From contig JAJDNI010000166.1 in the NCBI GenBank assembly GCA_022340755.1, forward strand, positions 1-42,530: a stretch of DNA of 42,530 nt. The letters are read 5' to 3'. The notes below the pieces were generated by a model. The model was not told the DNA's origin, searched no databases, and saw nothing but the letters and a program-made list of their open reading frames with translations. Below are positions 26,270 through 34,416 of the stretch, piece by piece (the stretch's first letter is position 1; each line of letters begins with the position of its first letter). The translations under genes and the position numbers were made by a program. The DNA is from Gemmatimonadota bacterium (GTDB lineage Bacteria; Gemmatimonadota; Gemmatimonadetes; Longimicrobiales; Gaopeijiaceae).

Positions 26270-27210
26270 GCGTCCCCAGGGTTTCGGTGGCCGTCGCCCT
26301 CTACAACGAAGAAGAGGCGCTGCCGGAGCTTCTTCGGCGGGTAGGCTCGGTTCTGGACGCTCTTCCGGGAGGCCCTCACGAGATCGTCCTGGTGGACGAC
26401 GGGAGCGCCGACCGCACTCGCCCACTGATGGAGGAAGCCGCCCGCCGCGACGCGCGCATCGTCTCGGTGGCGCTGTCCCGCAACTTCGGGCACCAGCCCG
26501 CCCTCACCGCGGCCCTGGACCACGTGACGGGTGACGTCGTGGTGCTCATGGACGCGGACCTGCAGGACCCCCCGGAGGAGATCCCCCGCTTCCTGGCGGA
26601 GCATGCCCGCGGGTACGACGTGGTCTACGCCCGGCGTGAGCGTCGCAAGGAGCCCCTTTGGCTGCGCTTCTGCTACTGGGCCTACTACAGGATGCTGGCG
26701 CGCATGGCCAAGCCGACCCTGCCACTCGACGCCGGAGACTTCTCGCTCCTCTCCCGGCGGGTCGTCAAGGAGCTTCGCCGCGCTCCCGAGCGCCAGCGCT
26801 ATCTGCGCGGGCTGCGCGCCTGGGCGGGCTTCAGGCAGATCGGCATCCCCGTGGAACGCGCGAGCCGTCACGCCGGTGAATCCAAGTACTCGTTCGGGCG
26901 ACTCGTCGAGTTGGGCCTGGACGGGATCTTCTCCTTCTCCACCGTGCCCATTCGGGCCGCGGCGGTGATGGGCGCCGTCGCAGCGGGCCTCGCAATACTC
27001 TTCGCGCTCTACGCGATCTACGCCAAGATCTTCCTGGACCGGTCACCCCAGGGCTTCACCGCGCTCCTGGTGGTGGGAACGTTCCTCGCGGGGGTCCTCC
27101 TCTTCTTCCTGGGCGTCATCGGTGAGTACGTCGGTCGCATCTACCAGGAGGTCAAGGGCCGGCCCGTCTATGTGGTCGACGCGGTCGTGACGGGCAGGAA
27201 GGATCTTTGA
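26266..27210 (+). CDS. Polyprenyl-phosphate glycosyltransferase family 2 (GtrB/DPM1-like)
   Basis: A 314-residue GT2 enzyme with two C-terminal membrane helices, the layout of GtrB/CsbB/ArnC-type transferases that put a sugar on undecaprenyl phosphate at the cytoplasmic face. Conserved parts are VSVAVALYNEEEALPEL, VLVDDGSADRT (Asp44-Asp45), LSRNFGHQPALTAALDHVTG, LMDADLQDPPEE (the metal-binding DxD) and the membrane-proximal YSFGRLVELGLDGIFSFS. The GTG start at 26266 is preferred because GAAGGAG lies 8 bases upstream and the GT2 fold begins at once. The product would feed the GT39-like transferase encoded three genes upstream, a common donor-and-transferase pairing. Confidence 0.92.
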   Translation: MSVPRVSVAVALYNEEEALPELLRRVGSVLDALPGGPHEIVLVDDGSADRTRPLMEEAARRDARIVSVALSRNFGHQPALTAALDHVTGDVVVLMDADLQDPPEEIPRFLAEHARGYDVVYARRERRKEPLWLRFCYWAYYRMLARMAKPTLPLDAGDFSLLSRRVVKELRRAPERQRYLRGLRAWAGFRQIGIPVERASRHAGESKYSFGRLVELGLDGIFSFSTVPIRAAAVMGAVAAGLAILFALYAIYAKIFLDRSPQGFTALLVVGTFLAGVLLFFLGVIGEYVGRIYQEVKGRPVYVVDAVVTGRKDL

Positions 27211-27932
27211 TGGACCCGGGCTACGCCCGACGGTATCGCGAGCTGTACGAGCGCCACTGGTGGTGGCGGGCACGCGAGGCCGTCGTGCTCGGAGAGTTGG
27301 ATCGTATCAAGCCCAGCGGTGGTTGGCGACGTGCATTGGACGTGGGATGCGGCGACGGTCTGCTCTTCGGGCGTCTGGGCGCTTATGCCGCTCACATCGA
27401 GGGGGTCGAGCCCGACGAGACACTGGTTTCGCCGGAGCGGGCCGCCGGAGGACGGATCCACATCAGAGCGTTCGACTCGACGTTCCGATCGGACCGCCCC
27501 TACGACCTCATTCTCTTCCTCGACGTGTTGGAGCACATGGACGACGCGGCCGGCGTGGTGGTCCATGCGGCCGATCTGCTGGAGGCCGGTGGCGTCGCGC
27601 TGGTCACGGTGCCGGCCTTCCGCCATTTGTGGACCACCCACGACGACCTCAACCACCATCGGACGCGGTATACACGCGCCGAGCTCCACGCCCTCCTGTC
27701 CGGCGCGCTCCAGGTAGAGAAGGTCCGCTACTTCTTTCGCTGGGTGCATCCCGCGAAGGCGGTCCAGCGCGCCACGGAGGGCGTGACGCGACGGCAGCCT
27801 ACGGCGCCGACCGTCCCACCCGCGCCTCTCAACGCCACGATGTACGCGATGTCGCGCGTGGAAGAGGCAGTCCTGGGCTGGTCGACGATTCCTGTGGGGT
27901 CGTCGCTGCTGGCGGTGGCACGCAAGCGATAG
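27210..27932 (+). CDS. Class I SAM-dependent methyltransferase (UbiE/UbiG-like)
   Basis: A 240-residue methyltransferase, last gene of the glycan cluster. An unusual RHWWWRAREAVV segment near residues 15-26 precedes motif I ALDVGCGDG (42-50). Then follow the acidic EGVEPDE, YDLILFLDVLEHMDD and GGVALVTVPAFRHLWTTHDDLNHH. The WTxHDDLNHHRTRY-type block and the Pro-rich, hydrophobic C-terminus (TIPVGSSLLAVARKR) are typical of methyltransferases located beside DPM1-like GT2 genes, often with a membrane-associating tail. Its ATG shares one base with the GT2 stop (TGATG). The acceptor is unknown; a polyprenyl-linked sugar is plausible. The 112-base gap to the convergent SDR gene shows no convincing terminator. 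Confidence 0.87.
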   Translation: MDPGYARRYRELYERHWWWRAREAVVLGELDRIKPSGGWRRALDVGCGDGLLFGRLGAYAAHIEGVEPDETLVSPERAAGGRIHIRAFDSTFRSDRPYDLILFLDVLEHMDDAAGVVVHAADLLEAGGVALVTVPAFRHLWTTHDDLNHHRTRYTRAELHALLSGALQVEKVRYFFRWVHPAKAVQRATEGVTRRQPTAPTVPPAPLNATMYAMSRVEEAVLGWSTIPVGSSLLAVARKR

Positions 27933-28044
27933 CGCCCGTAGCATCGGCTCGCGACGCCTCGCCGGCCCGAATATGCCTCCCCGGGGCCCACGCCGTCACC
28001 GTGCGCCGTCGCTCTTCCTCGAGGCCTTCGCTACCGGAGTCCTC

Positions 28045-28803
28045 CTACCGGCCTCCGTCCACGGACAGGACCTGCCCGGTGATCCATCCGGCGAAATCCG
28101 ACGCGAAGAAGAGCACCGCATGGGCGATGTCCGCGGGCGTCCCCAGGCGCTTGAGGGCGACACGATCAACGAGGGCCTTCTGCCCCTCCGGGCCGTAAGA
28201 CTCCCACTGGCGCTCCGTGCTCTCGTTGGAGCGCACGAAGCCGGGCGCGATGTTGTTCACCGTGATGCCCCAGGGGCCGAGCTCGTGCGCCAGCTGCCGG
28301 GTGAGGCCGATCTGGCCGGCCTTGGACGAGGCATACGCCTGGATCCCGGTGAGGCTCACGCCCAGCCCCGCTCCGCTGGAGATGTTCACGATGCGCCCGC
28401 AGCGTGCCTCCTTCATGGTAGGCGCCACCGCCTGGGCGCACCAGAACGCGCCGCTCATGTTCACGGCGACGATGCCCTCCCACTCCGCGGGGGTGATCTC
28501 TTCCACGGGGCGGCCCACCTGCCCGAGCACGCCTCCGGCGTTGTTCACCAGGACGTCGATACGGCCGCTGGCCTCCAGCACCTGCGCCACCCAGGCCTTG
28601 ACCGCATCGGGACGGGTGACGTCCACCACGCTCACGGTGCAGGCCTCGCCTACGATGTCGGCGGTCTCGGCCAGCTCGTCCGCCACGACGTCGCAGGCGA
28701 ACACCCGCGCGCCCCGGTGGGCGAAGGCGCCCGCGATGGCACGCCCGAATCCGTGGGCCGCGCCTGTCACCAGCACGGTGCGTCCCTCGAAGGAGATGTT
28801 CAC
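28045..28803 (-). CDS. SDR-family oxidoreductase (FabG-like)
   Basis: A 252-residue classical short-chain dehydrogenase. The cofactor motif is TGAAHGFG (13-20), with an acidic residue in FACDVVADEL suggesting NAD(H). NNAGG follows, then the catalytic Ser in NISSG and the YASSK pair (Tyr and Lys). The C-terminal signature ITGQVLSVDGG is intact. The start is GTG 28803, which overlaps the stop of the creatininase-family gene by 4 bases (GTGA), so the two are translationally coupled. Substrate not evident: FabG-like, sugar or secondary-alcohol dehydrogenase all fit. Confidence 0.92.
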   Translation of the reverse strand: MNISFEGRTVLVTGAAHGFGRAIAGAFAHRGARVFACDVVADELAETADIVGEACTVSVVDVTRPDAVKAWVAQVLEASGRIDVLVNNAGGVLGQVGRPVEEITPAEWEGIVAVNMSGAFWCAQAVAPTMKEARCGRIVNISSGAGLGVSLTGIQAYASSKAGQIGLTRQLAHELGPWGITVNNIAPGFVRSNESTERQWESYGPEGQKALVDRVALKRLGTPADIAHAVLFFASDFAGWITGQVLSVDGGR

Positions 28804-29501
28804 TCGCGCCACCCCTCTTCCATGAGCTTTCGCGTTTCCTTCACCGCCACCGACCAGATGGCCAGCAGCTCCTCGTCCGGGCGCTCGTACCAGCCTCCGA
28901 AGGAGCCGTCCCCGAGACGTCGGCGGAACTCCGAGGGCGACAGCGTTGCCCGATCCGTGAGGTCCACGGGGGCCTTGTGGGCCTCCGGGGGCCGAGCCGT
29001 GGCCACCCGTGTCCAGGGGAAGCCCTCCATCCACGAAGCGTGGGATGCCGCTTCGTCGATGGCCTTCACGGCGGCCATGGTCCGGGGCTCCTTCCACCAA
29101 TCGTGCCAGAGGAGCGATACCCCGTGAGTGGCAGCCCACGCCCCCGCCGCTTCGGCGGCCACCGAGTTCCCACCGTGGCCGTTCACCACCATGATCCTCC
29201 GGAATCCGTGCTTGTGCATGCTCCCCATGACTTCGGCGAGCAGACGCTCGAACGTCCCGGGTGACAGCGTCACAGTCCCGGGAAAGGCCATGAAATACGG
29301 CGTGATCCCGTAGGCCTGCACCGGGAACACCGGGACGCCCAGGGGCTCGGCAGCCTCGACCGCCACCTTCTCCGCGAGGATGGCGTCCACCTGCAAGCTC
29401 AGATAGGCGTGCTGTTCCGTACTCCCGATGGGCAGCACGCAGCGGTCGTCCTTCTTCAGGTACTCCTCGACCTGCATCCAGGTCATGTCTTTGATGCGCA
29501 T
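28800..29501 (-). CDS. Creatininase-family amidohydrolase
   Basis: A 233-residue creatininase-fold protein. The metal-binding start GSTEQH (Glu29, His31) and Asp39 are present, and NGHGGN (107-112) supplies a further His. In creatininase itself the first segment reads EQHGPHLPLGTD; here EQHAYLSLQVD is one residue shorter and lacks the second His, so creatinine hydrolysis is doubtful. Relatives include MftE peptidase and riboflavin-pathway formamide hydrolases. The gene lies 20 bases after mutY and is coupled to the SDR gene, suggesting a small catabolic or salvage pair, but I cannot name the pathway. Confidence 0.87.
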   Translation of the reverse strand: MRIKDMTWMQVEEYLKKDDRCVLPIGSTEQHAYLSLQVDAILAEKVAVEAAEPLGVPVFPVQAYGITPYFMAFPGTVTLSPGTFERLLAEVMGSMHKHGFRRIMVVNGHGGNSVAAEAAGAWAATHGVSLLWHDWWKEPRTMAAVKAIDEAASHASWMEGFPWTRVATARPPEAHKAPVDLTDRATLSPSEFRRRLGDGSFGGWYERPDEELLAIWSVAVKETRKLMEEGWRE

Positions 29502-29521
29502 GGCGCGCCTTTCGCCCGGCG

Positions 29522-30631
29522 TCAGTCTCTCAGGGCGGCGGTCGCCGCCCTTGCGATCTTCTGCTGAGCCACCGGGAGGGCCACATCATGGGGCGGCTCG
29601 AGGGGAATCCAGCGTCGATTCTCGCCGTCCGCGCCGTTCCCCGCCAGCGCCACGCCGAGCACGACCGGGTGATACGTCGCCTCCAGGTGGGTGAAGCGAT
29701 GGCGCACGGGCTCGAGTCGGATACGGATCGGGCGGTCCCCGACGCCCACGCCCGACGCCGCAGCCGCTCCCCGCGCGGCGGCCACAACGTCACCGCCTCG
29801 CGGCACAGACGCATCCGGGAACGACCAGAGCCCGCCGAGGAGCCCTTCTTCAGGTCGGCGCACCACCAGGGCCCTCCCCGAGGGATCCAGCACCACCGCG
29901 GTGGCGAACGCCTTCCGGGGTACGGCCTTCTTGTCCACCGGAGCAGGTCGCTCCTTCTGGGTTCCCGCCCTCCGCGCTCGGCACCACGGCCCCAGGGGAC
30001 ACACGTCGCACCCCGGCTCTCGAGGCGTGCACACCGTGGCACCCAGGTCCATGAGCGCCTGGTTCCAATCCCCGGGACGGGTCGGATCCACCAGAACGTT
30101 GGCGACGTCCCGGAGCCAGGACGGTGTCGGCGCGGCTCGGTCGTGAACGCGAGCCAGCACCCTGCGGACGTTGCCGTCCACCGCGGGCACGGCCTCCCCG
30201 AAGGCGATGCTCGCGACGGCTCCGGCGGTGTATTCCCCCACCCCAGGCAACGTGCGCAGCTCGTCGAAGGAGCCCGGCACGGCGCCACCGTAGCGCTCCC
30301 GCACCACCCTCGCGCCGGCGTGCAGGTTCCGGGCCCGCCGGTAGTAACCCAGCCCCTGCCACGCCAGGAGAACCTCGTCCGGTGTGGCGTCCGCCAGGCT
30401 GTCCACGTCCGGGAACCGCTCGAGCCACCGTCTGTAGTACCCTGTCGCCGTCTCGACGCGGGTCTGCTGGAGCATGACCTCCGACACCCAGACACGATAC
30501 GGATCGGTGTCGTCGCGCCAGGGAAGGTCCCGGCGCGTGCGGTCGTAGTGGTCCAACAGGGCGCGTCGAATGGAGGCCACGGCCTCAGAAGACGGCCTGC
30601 GGGCGGCCTGGCGGCGTCCAGTATCGCTCAT
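29522..30631 (-). CDS. mutY: A/G-specific adenine DNA glycosylase MutY
   Basis: MutY removes adenine paired with 8-oxoguanine, preventing G:C to T:A changes. This 369-residue protein has the catalytic Glu51 (VSEVMLQQTRV), the helix-hairpin-helix LPGVGEYTAG (128-137), catalytic Asp152 (PAVDGNVRRV) and the [4Fe-4S] cluster ligands Cys201-x6-Cys208-x2-Cys211-x5-Cys217. The C-terminal ~125 residues form the Nudix-like 8-oxoG recognition domain (VVLDPSGRALVVRRPEEGLLGGLWSFP). All catalytic residues are present. It is divergent from the VWA-domain gene (37-base gap) and heads a run with the creatininase-family and SDR genes. Confidence 0.96.
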   Translation of the reverse strand: MSDTGRRQAARRPSSEAVASIRRALLDHYDRTRRDLPWRDDTDPYRVWVSEVMLQQTRVETATGYYRRWLERFPDVDSLADATPDEVLLAWQGLGYYRRARNLHAGARVVRERYGGAVPGSFDELRTLPGVGEYTAGAVASIAFGEAVPAVDGNVRRVLARVHDRAAPTPSWLRDVANVLVDPTRPGDWNQALMDLGATVCTPREPGCDVCPLGPWCRARRAGTQKERPAPVDKKAVPRKAFATAVVLDPSGRALVVRRPEEGLLGGLWSFPDASVPRGGDVVAAARGAAAASGVGVGDRPIRIRLEPVRHRFTHLEATYHPVVLGVALAGNGADGENRRWIPLEPPHDVALPVAQQKIARAATAALRD

Positions 30632-30667
30632 GGCGAGAACCTACCCCTCCCGATGGAGTTTCGCCTC

Positions 30668-31960
30668 ATGCGCTTCACGACGTACTCCAAGTACAAGGGC
30701 CGCTGGCTCGACGCGCTCAACATCGAGGCGCTCCTCGAGCAGCTCTCCGACTTCCTCCTGGACGGTGGGTTCGCGGGTGGGCCCGACTTCCATCCCTACT
30801 GGGGATGGTCGGGCCTGGAGGACACCCACTCCACCGACGCGCTGAAGCAGGCTCTTCTGAGGGCGCTGCTGGAGAGCGGTGAGCTCACGCCCGAGATGAT
30901 CGAGGAGCTCCGGGGAGAGGGGCAGGGGGACGCGGACGTGCAACGCCAGCTCGCCGCGTTACTGGACGAGCTCATCCAGAAGCTGGTCGAGGAGGGCTAC
31001 ATCAGCGTGGAAGGTGGCAAGCCCACGCTGCCGGGGGCCACGTACGACGTCACCGGCCAGGGTCAGGTGGACCGAGCGAAGGAGGCGGCCCAGAGCGTCG
31101 AGTTCAACCTGACCCAGAAGGGGATGGACTTCCTGGGATACCGGGCGCTCCGTGGGCTCCTCGGCGCCATGGGAAAGGCGAGCTTCGGGGCCCACGACAC
31201 GCCGCACCTGTCCACGGGCATCGAGGCGGAGGCCGCGTCGCGTCCTTACGAGTTCGGTGACACCATGAATCTGGACATCTCCGCCACGCTCAAGCACGCC
31301 ATCGAACGCGAAGGGCTCACGGTCCCACTCCCCCTGCGGCACGACGACCTCATGGTGCACCAGGCCGAGTTCCGTTCGTCGTGCGCCACGGTGCTTCTCC
31401 TGGACATCAGTCACTCGATGATCCTCTACGGGGAAGACCGCTTCACCCCCGCGAAGCGCGTCGCGCTGGCACTCTCGCACCTCATCCGCACCCAGTTCCC
31501 CGGGGACTCCCTGAAGGTCGTGACCTTCGGCGACCGCGCTCAGGAGATTCCGCTGTCGCAGCTGGCGAAGGCGCAGGTCGGGCCCTATCACACCAACACC
31601 GCGGAAGGACTCGAGACGGCCCGTCGTCTCCTTGGCGCCCAGAAGATGGACATGCGGCAGATCATCATGATCACCGACGGGAAGCCCAGCGCCATGACGT
31701 TGTCCGACGGCCGGGTCTACACCAACTCCGGCGGTCTGGACCCGCACATCCTGCAGCGCACGTTCCACGAGGTGGCTGCGTGCCGAAAGGCCGGCATCCT
31801 CATCAACACCTTCATGCTCGCGCGCGACCCGTATCTGGTGCAATTCGTGCAGAAGGTGTCCGAGATCGCCCGGGGGAAGGCGTACTTCACCAGCACGATG
31901 ACGCTGGGGCAGTACATCATGATGGACTTCATGAAGCGGAAGCGGCGCAGGATGCGCTGA
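30668..31960 (+). CDS. VWA-domain protein, probable partner of MoxR-like ATPase
   Basis: A 430-residue protein. The N-terminal ~200 residues are helical and family-specific (FTTYSKYKGRWLDALNIEALL, FHPYWGWSGLEDTHSTDALKQ). The C-terminal von Willebrand A domain has a complete MIDAS: D246-I-S-H-S250, then a Thr near TAEGLETA and the ITDGKPSA segment. VWA proteins of this form work with chelatase/MoxR-type AAA+ ATPases, and the only such ATPase here is encoded at 21495-22961. ATG 30668 is chosen because GGAG lies 9 bases upstream; ATG 30653 is an alternative. A helix-rich N-terminus plus C-terminal VWA resembles BchD/CoxE-like proteins. Confidence 0.87.
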   Translation: MRFTTYSKYKGRWLDALNIEALLEQLSDFLLDGGFAGGPDFHPYWGWSGLEDTHSTDALKQALLRALLESGELTPEMIEELRGEGQGDADVQRQLAALLDELIQKLVEEGYISVEGGKPTLPGATYDVTGQGQVDRAKEAAQSVEFNLTQKGMDFLGYRALRGLLGAMGKASFGAHDTPHLSTGIEAEAASRPYEFGDTMNLDISATLKHAIEREGLTVPLPLRHDDLMVHQAEFRSSCATVLLLDISHSMILYGEDRFTPAKRVALALSHLIRTQFPGDSLKVVTFGDRAQEIPLSQLAKAQVGPYHTNTAEGLETARRLLGAQKMDMRQIIMITDGKPSAMTLSDGRVYTNSGGLDPHILQRTFHEVAACRKAGILINTFMLARDPYLVQFVQKVSEIARGKAYFTSTMTLGQYIMMDFMKRKRRRMR

Positions 31961-32011
31961 TCTCGGAACCACATCGGGTGCAAAAATAAGGTGACCGGCG
32001 TCGGCGCGGTT

Positions 32012-32043
32012 CGGCCCTCGACACCAGCCGGGTCGGAGGGCCG
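32012..32043. terminator. Bidirectional hairpin terminator candidate
   Basis: CGGCCCTC (32012-32019) pairs perfectly with GAGGGCCG (32036-32043). Three further GAC/GTC pairs are possible inside after one bulged G. It lies between the converging ends of the VWA gene (+) and the TPR gene (-). No T-tract. Confidence 0.5.
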
Positions 32044-32064
32044 CCATCCGGCTCCGGGCCAGGT

Positions 32065-32751
32065 TCAGGCTTCCAGCTCTGCCCTGAGGCGCGCCTTCAC
32101 CTCGCGGAGCTCCTCAGCCGCCCACTCGCCCTCGGGTGTCCCGACGAGCTCGTCGGCCATGCGTGCCAGCAACGGTGCGGCCTTCCCAGGCTCCTTCATC
32201 CGGTGCACGTACAGCTCCACCAGCTCCCTCCGCGCGAGAACCGGACAAGCCGTCGCTTCCCGGAGCGCTCGCCGGAACCAACGTGCCGCATCCTCGAAGC
32301 GGCCCAGCTGGTCGCGATAGATGCGCGCGACGCGCAGGTACGGCCACGGGTCCCCGGGATCCTCGGCCACGGCGAGCTCGAAGGCGGTGATGGCATCCTC
32401 CAGCCGGCCCTGCGCCGCGAGGGACTCGGCCCCGGAGTACTCCTTCCTGCGCGGGGTCGCCGAGCCTGTGGGGTTGTAGATGGTTCCGGCCACCCGGGCA
32501 CCTCCGCCCACCACGGCCCGCACGATCCCGACCGTGAGGGCCGCCATGGCGAAAGGAGAGAGGGCGCCGACCCATGCCGGGGCGCCAGTCGCGACGAGAA
32601 AGACACCGAGAAGTCCCCCCATCACCATACCGAGCGCGCCGGCGATGACGCTCCAGAGGAGGCCGGTACGGTCCGTGGCGTCGGTGCTCCGCGCCACACC
32701 GGCCCCTTGGGGAGAGTCCGAGAATTTCCGCAACGGCTTCCGCTCTTCCAT
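32065..32751 (-). CDS. TPR-repeat membrane protein
   Basis: A 228-residue protein with a charged N-terminus, two membrane helices (residues ~28-75, LLWSVIAGALGMVMGGLLGVF and WVGALSPFAMAALTVGI) and a C-terminal domain of two to three TPR motifs (LAAQGRLEDAITAFELAVAEDPGDPWPYLRVARIY, then GRFEDAARWFRRAL). Start 32751 is preferred because GGAG lies 5 bases upstream; an ATG 21 bases earlier lacks one. It is the gene after the oxidase operon, 112 bases beyond it, and could be an assembly factor for that complex or unrelated. No family name can be given. Confidence 0.75.
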   Translation of the reverse strand: MEERKPLRKFSDSPQGAGVARSTDATDRTGLLWSVIAGALGMVMGGLLGVFLVATGAPAWVGALSPFAMAALTVGIVRAVVGGGARVAGTIYNPTGSATPRRKEYSGAESLAAQGRLEDAITAFELAVAEDPGDPWPYLRVARIYRDQLGRFEDAARWFRRALREATACPVLARRELVELYVHRMKEPGKAAPLLARMADELVGTPEGEWAAEELREVKARLRAELEA

Positions 32752-32863
32752 CGAGGCTCCGGGTGCGCTCATTCCCGTCGAACTTGATGGACGCACCGCG
32801 TGCGCGCCATGGATGCCGCGCGCCCTCACTCCTCGTTCGCGCGGTCCGGCGAGAAGCTCGAAG

Positions 32864-33100
32864 CTACTCCTCGGACTCTTCTCCCTGCTCCCCGGCACGC
32901 ATATCCCGGATCCGCTTCCTCACCCACAGGCCGGCACTCCCGAGCATCCCCAGAGGAAAGAGGCTGAGGAAGGCCGTCGAAGCCAGGAACGTGCCGTTGC
33001 TCTGATCACGGGGATCGAAGCACACGGGGCAGGCGTGCGCGACGCCGGGCACGAAGAAGAGCAGCGCGAGGACGATGACCGGAATCCAGCGCCGGCTCAT
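32864..33100 (-). CDS. Small exported CxxC membrane protein of oxidase operon
   Basis: A 78-residue protein. A signal-like hydrophobic N-terminus (WIPVIVLALLFFVPGVAHA) is followed immediately by a CPVCF motif, then a second hydrophobic stretch (FLASTAFLSLFPLGMLGSAGL), and a charged tail rich in Glu. The Cys pair next to the cleavage site could bind heme, copper or form a redox disulfide. Its ATG overlaps the stop of the subunit III gene by 4 bases, so it is the last gene of the oxidase operon. Similar small CPVC proteins beside cox genes suggest an assembly role, but none is proven. Confidence 0.8.
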   Translation of the reverse strand: MSRRWIPVIVLALLFFVPGVAHACPVCFDPRDQSNGTFLASTAFLSLFPLGMLGSAGLWVRKRIRDMRAGEQGEESEE

Positions 33101-33705
33101 GACAGGTACACCTTGAGGTAGATGAGCGGCCACACGAGCACCACGAAGTACCAGAAGACCTCGACGGTGCCGAGTTGGGCCGGCGTGAGAGCTCCCCGAC
33201 GCAGGCGGAACCACGCCCACGTCAGACAGAGGATCGCCGCCACCGCGTGGAGCGCATGCGCCCCCACGATGAGGTAGAAGAAGCCCCCGTAGGCGCTGGA
33301 CTGGAGCGTGAGACCCTGCTCCAGGAGAGCCACCCATTCCACGCCCTGGAAGACGACGAAGAAGAGGCCCAGGAGCGCGGCGATGGCCAGAGGGCCCAGT
33401 GCTTGCCGTGGCCGCTTCCGGTACGCGAAGTGGGCGAAGACGAGGGCGATTCCGCTCACCAGCAACGCGGTGGTGTTGAAAGCGGTCTGCTCGATGGGCA
33501 GGCGCGGCTGGCCGAAAGGGGGCCACATCTGTCCGGCCGATCTCGCCCGGACGATGGCGTGCGCCGAGATCATGCCGGCGAAGAGCATCGCCTCCGTGAA
33601 CGTGAACATGATCATCCCGAGGACGCTGCTGGCGACGATCTGTGGCCGGCGCCGGGGCTCGGGACGGGAGCTGTCCATGGTCAGTACCGCGCTCTCTGCC
33701 GCCAT
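33097..33705 (-). CDS. Cytochrome c oxidase subunit III (second copy)
   Basis: A 202-residue subunit III with five predicted membrane helices, the short bacterial form. Typical parts are ASSVLGMIMFTFTEAMLFAGMI, then FNTTALLVSGIALVFAHFAY, FQGVEWVALLEQGL and FFYLIVGAHALHAVAAILCL, ending VFWYFVVLVWPLIYLKVYL. The E-W and G-A-H-A-L-H segments match the family. It lies 10 bases after the subunit IV-cytochrome c fusion gene. The operon holds another subunit III (34417-34989), about the same length but clearly different in sequence. Two short subunit III proteins may both assemble, or serve different enzyme forms. Confidence 0.9.
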   Translation of the reverse strand: MAAESAVLTMDSSRPEPRRRPQIVASSVLGMIMFTFTEAMLFAGMISAHAIVRARSAGQMWPPFGQPRLPIEQTAFNTTALLVSGIALVFAHFAYRKRPRQALGPLAIAALLGLFFVVFQGVEWVALLEQGLTLQSSAYGGFFYLIVGAHALHAVAAILCLTWAWFRLRRGALTPAQLGTVEVFWYFVVLVWPLIYLKVYLS

Positions 33706-33715
33706 CTGGTCTTCC

Positions 33716-34408
33716 TCAGTTTCCCTTCAGCGTATGCAGATACGCCACGATCTGCTTCGCCTGATCTTCGTTGTACAACGATCCCCAAGCGGGCATGGCG
33801 GAGCTCTTGCCCACGGAGGCTCCTCCTTCGCGGATGGCCTTCACCAGCGTCGCGTCGTCCTTGTCGGCCCAGAAAGCCGGATCCGTGAAGTTGGCCGGCT
33901 TGGGATCGAGGCTCGCCGCTCCCGGCCCGTTACCCTTGCCCTCCAACCCATGACACGCCGAGCACACCTGCTTGAACTGCTCCTCCGCCTTGAACGCCGG
34001 AGCGGGCGGCGCGGCAGCGGCCGCTTCCCTGGGCGCGGCGGCCTCCTCGGCACCCGGCTCCTGGGCAGCGGCTTCTTCCTCGTCGGGTATCCCACGTGCC
34101 ACGGCAGCGATGGCCGCGTTGTTGACCCACCGATCGCCCTTGTGCTCCATGACGTCGGGCGAGACCCCGGCGAAGAAGAGGGCCATGAGCACGAGCGACG
34201 TGCCGAGGACCCACTTCGCGAGCACCTTCTCCCACTTCAGGTGCATGAAGTTCTCCACCACCAGGTTCGCCTTCACGAGGGCGACGCCGAAAGCGGTGAT
34301 GAGCGTCAGCCATTTCAGGCCGACGTGCGGCCCCGCCACGCTGATCGCCAGGAGGATGACCAGCGCGATGTAGATCTTCTTGTAATCGGGATGATGTTGC
34401 TCGGACAT
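33716..34408 (-). CDS. Cytochrome c oxidase subunit IV fused to cytochrome c
   Basis: A 230-residue two-part protein. Residues 1-105 resemble the small prokaryotic oxidase subunit IV (CtaF/CoxD type): three helices with KKIYIALVILLAISVAG, ALVKANLVVENFMHLK and VLGTSLVLMALFFAGV. A linker rich in Ala, Glu and Pro (107-138) joins a class I cytochrome c domain with heme site CSACH (149-153) and an axial Met205 in SSAMPAW. In many caa3 oxidases the cytochrome c is fused to subunit II; here it is on subunit IV instead. Its gene lies between the two subunit III genes. It probably takes electrons from the diheme cytochrome at the head of the operon. Confidence 0.92.
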   Translation of the reverse strand: MSEQHHPDYKKIYIALVILLAISVAGPHVGLKWLTLITAFGVALVKANLVVENFMHLKWEKVLAKWVLGTSLVLMALFFAGVSPDVMEHKGDRWVNNAAIAAVARGIPDEEEAAAQEPGAEEAAAPREAAAAAPPAPAFKAEEQFKQVCSACHGLEGKGNGPGAASLDPKPANFTDPAFWADKDDATLVKAIREGGASVGKSSAMPAWGSLYNEDQAKQIVAYLHTLKGN

Positions 34409-34416
34409 GGTCCTAC

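Noticed and set aside
27933-28044. Terminator between the last glycan-cluster gene and the SDR gene
   Set aside because: No stem longer than 5 base pairs with a reasonable loop was found in this gap.
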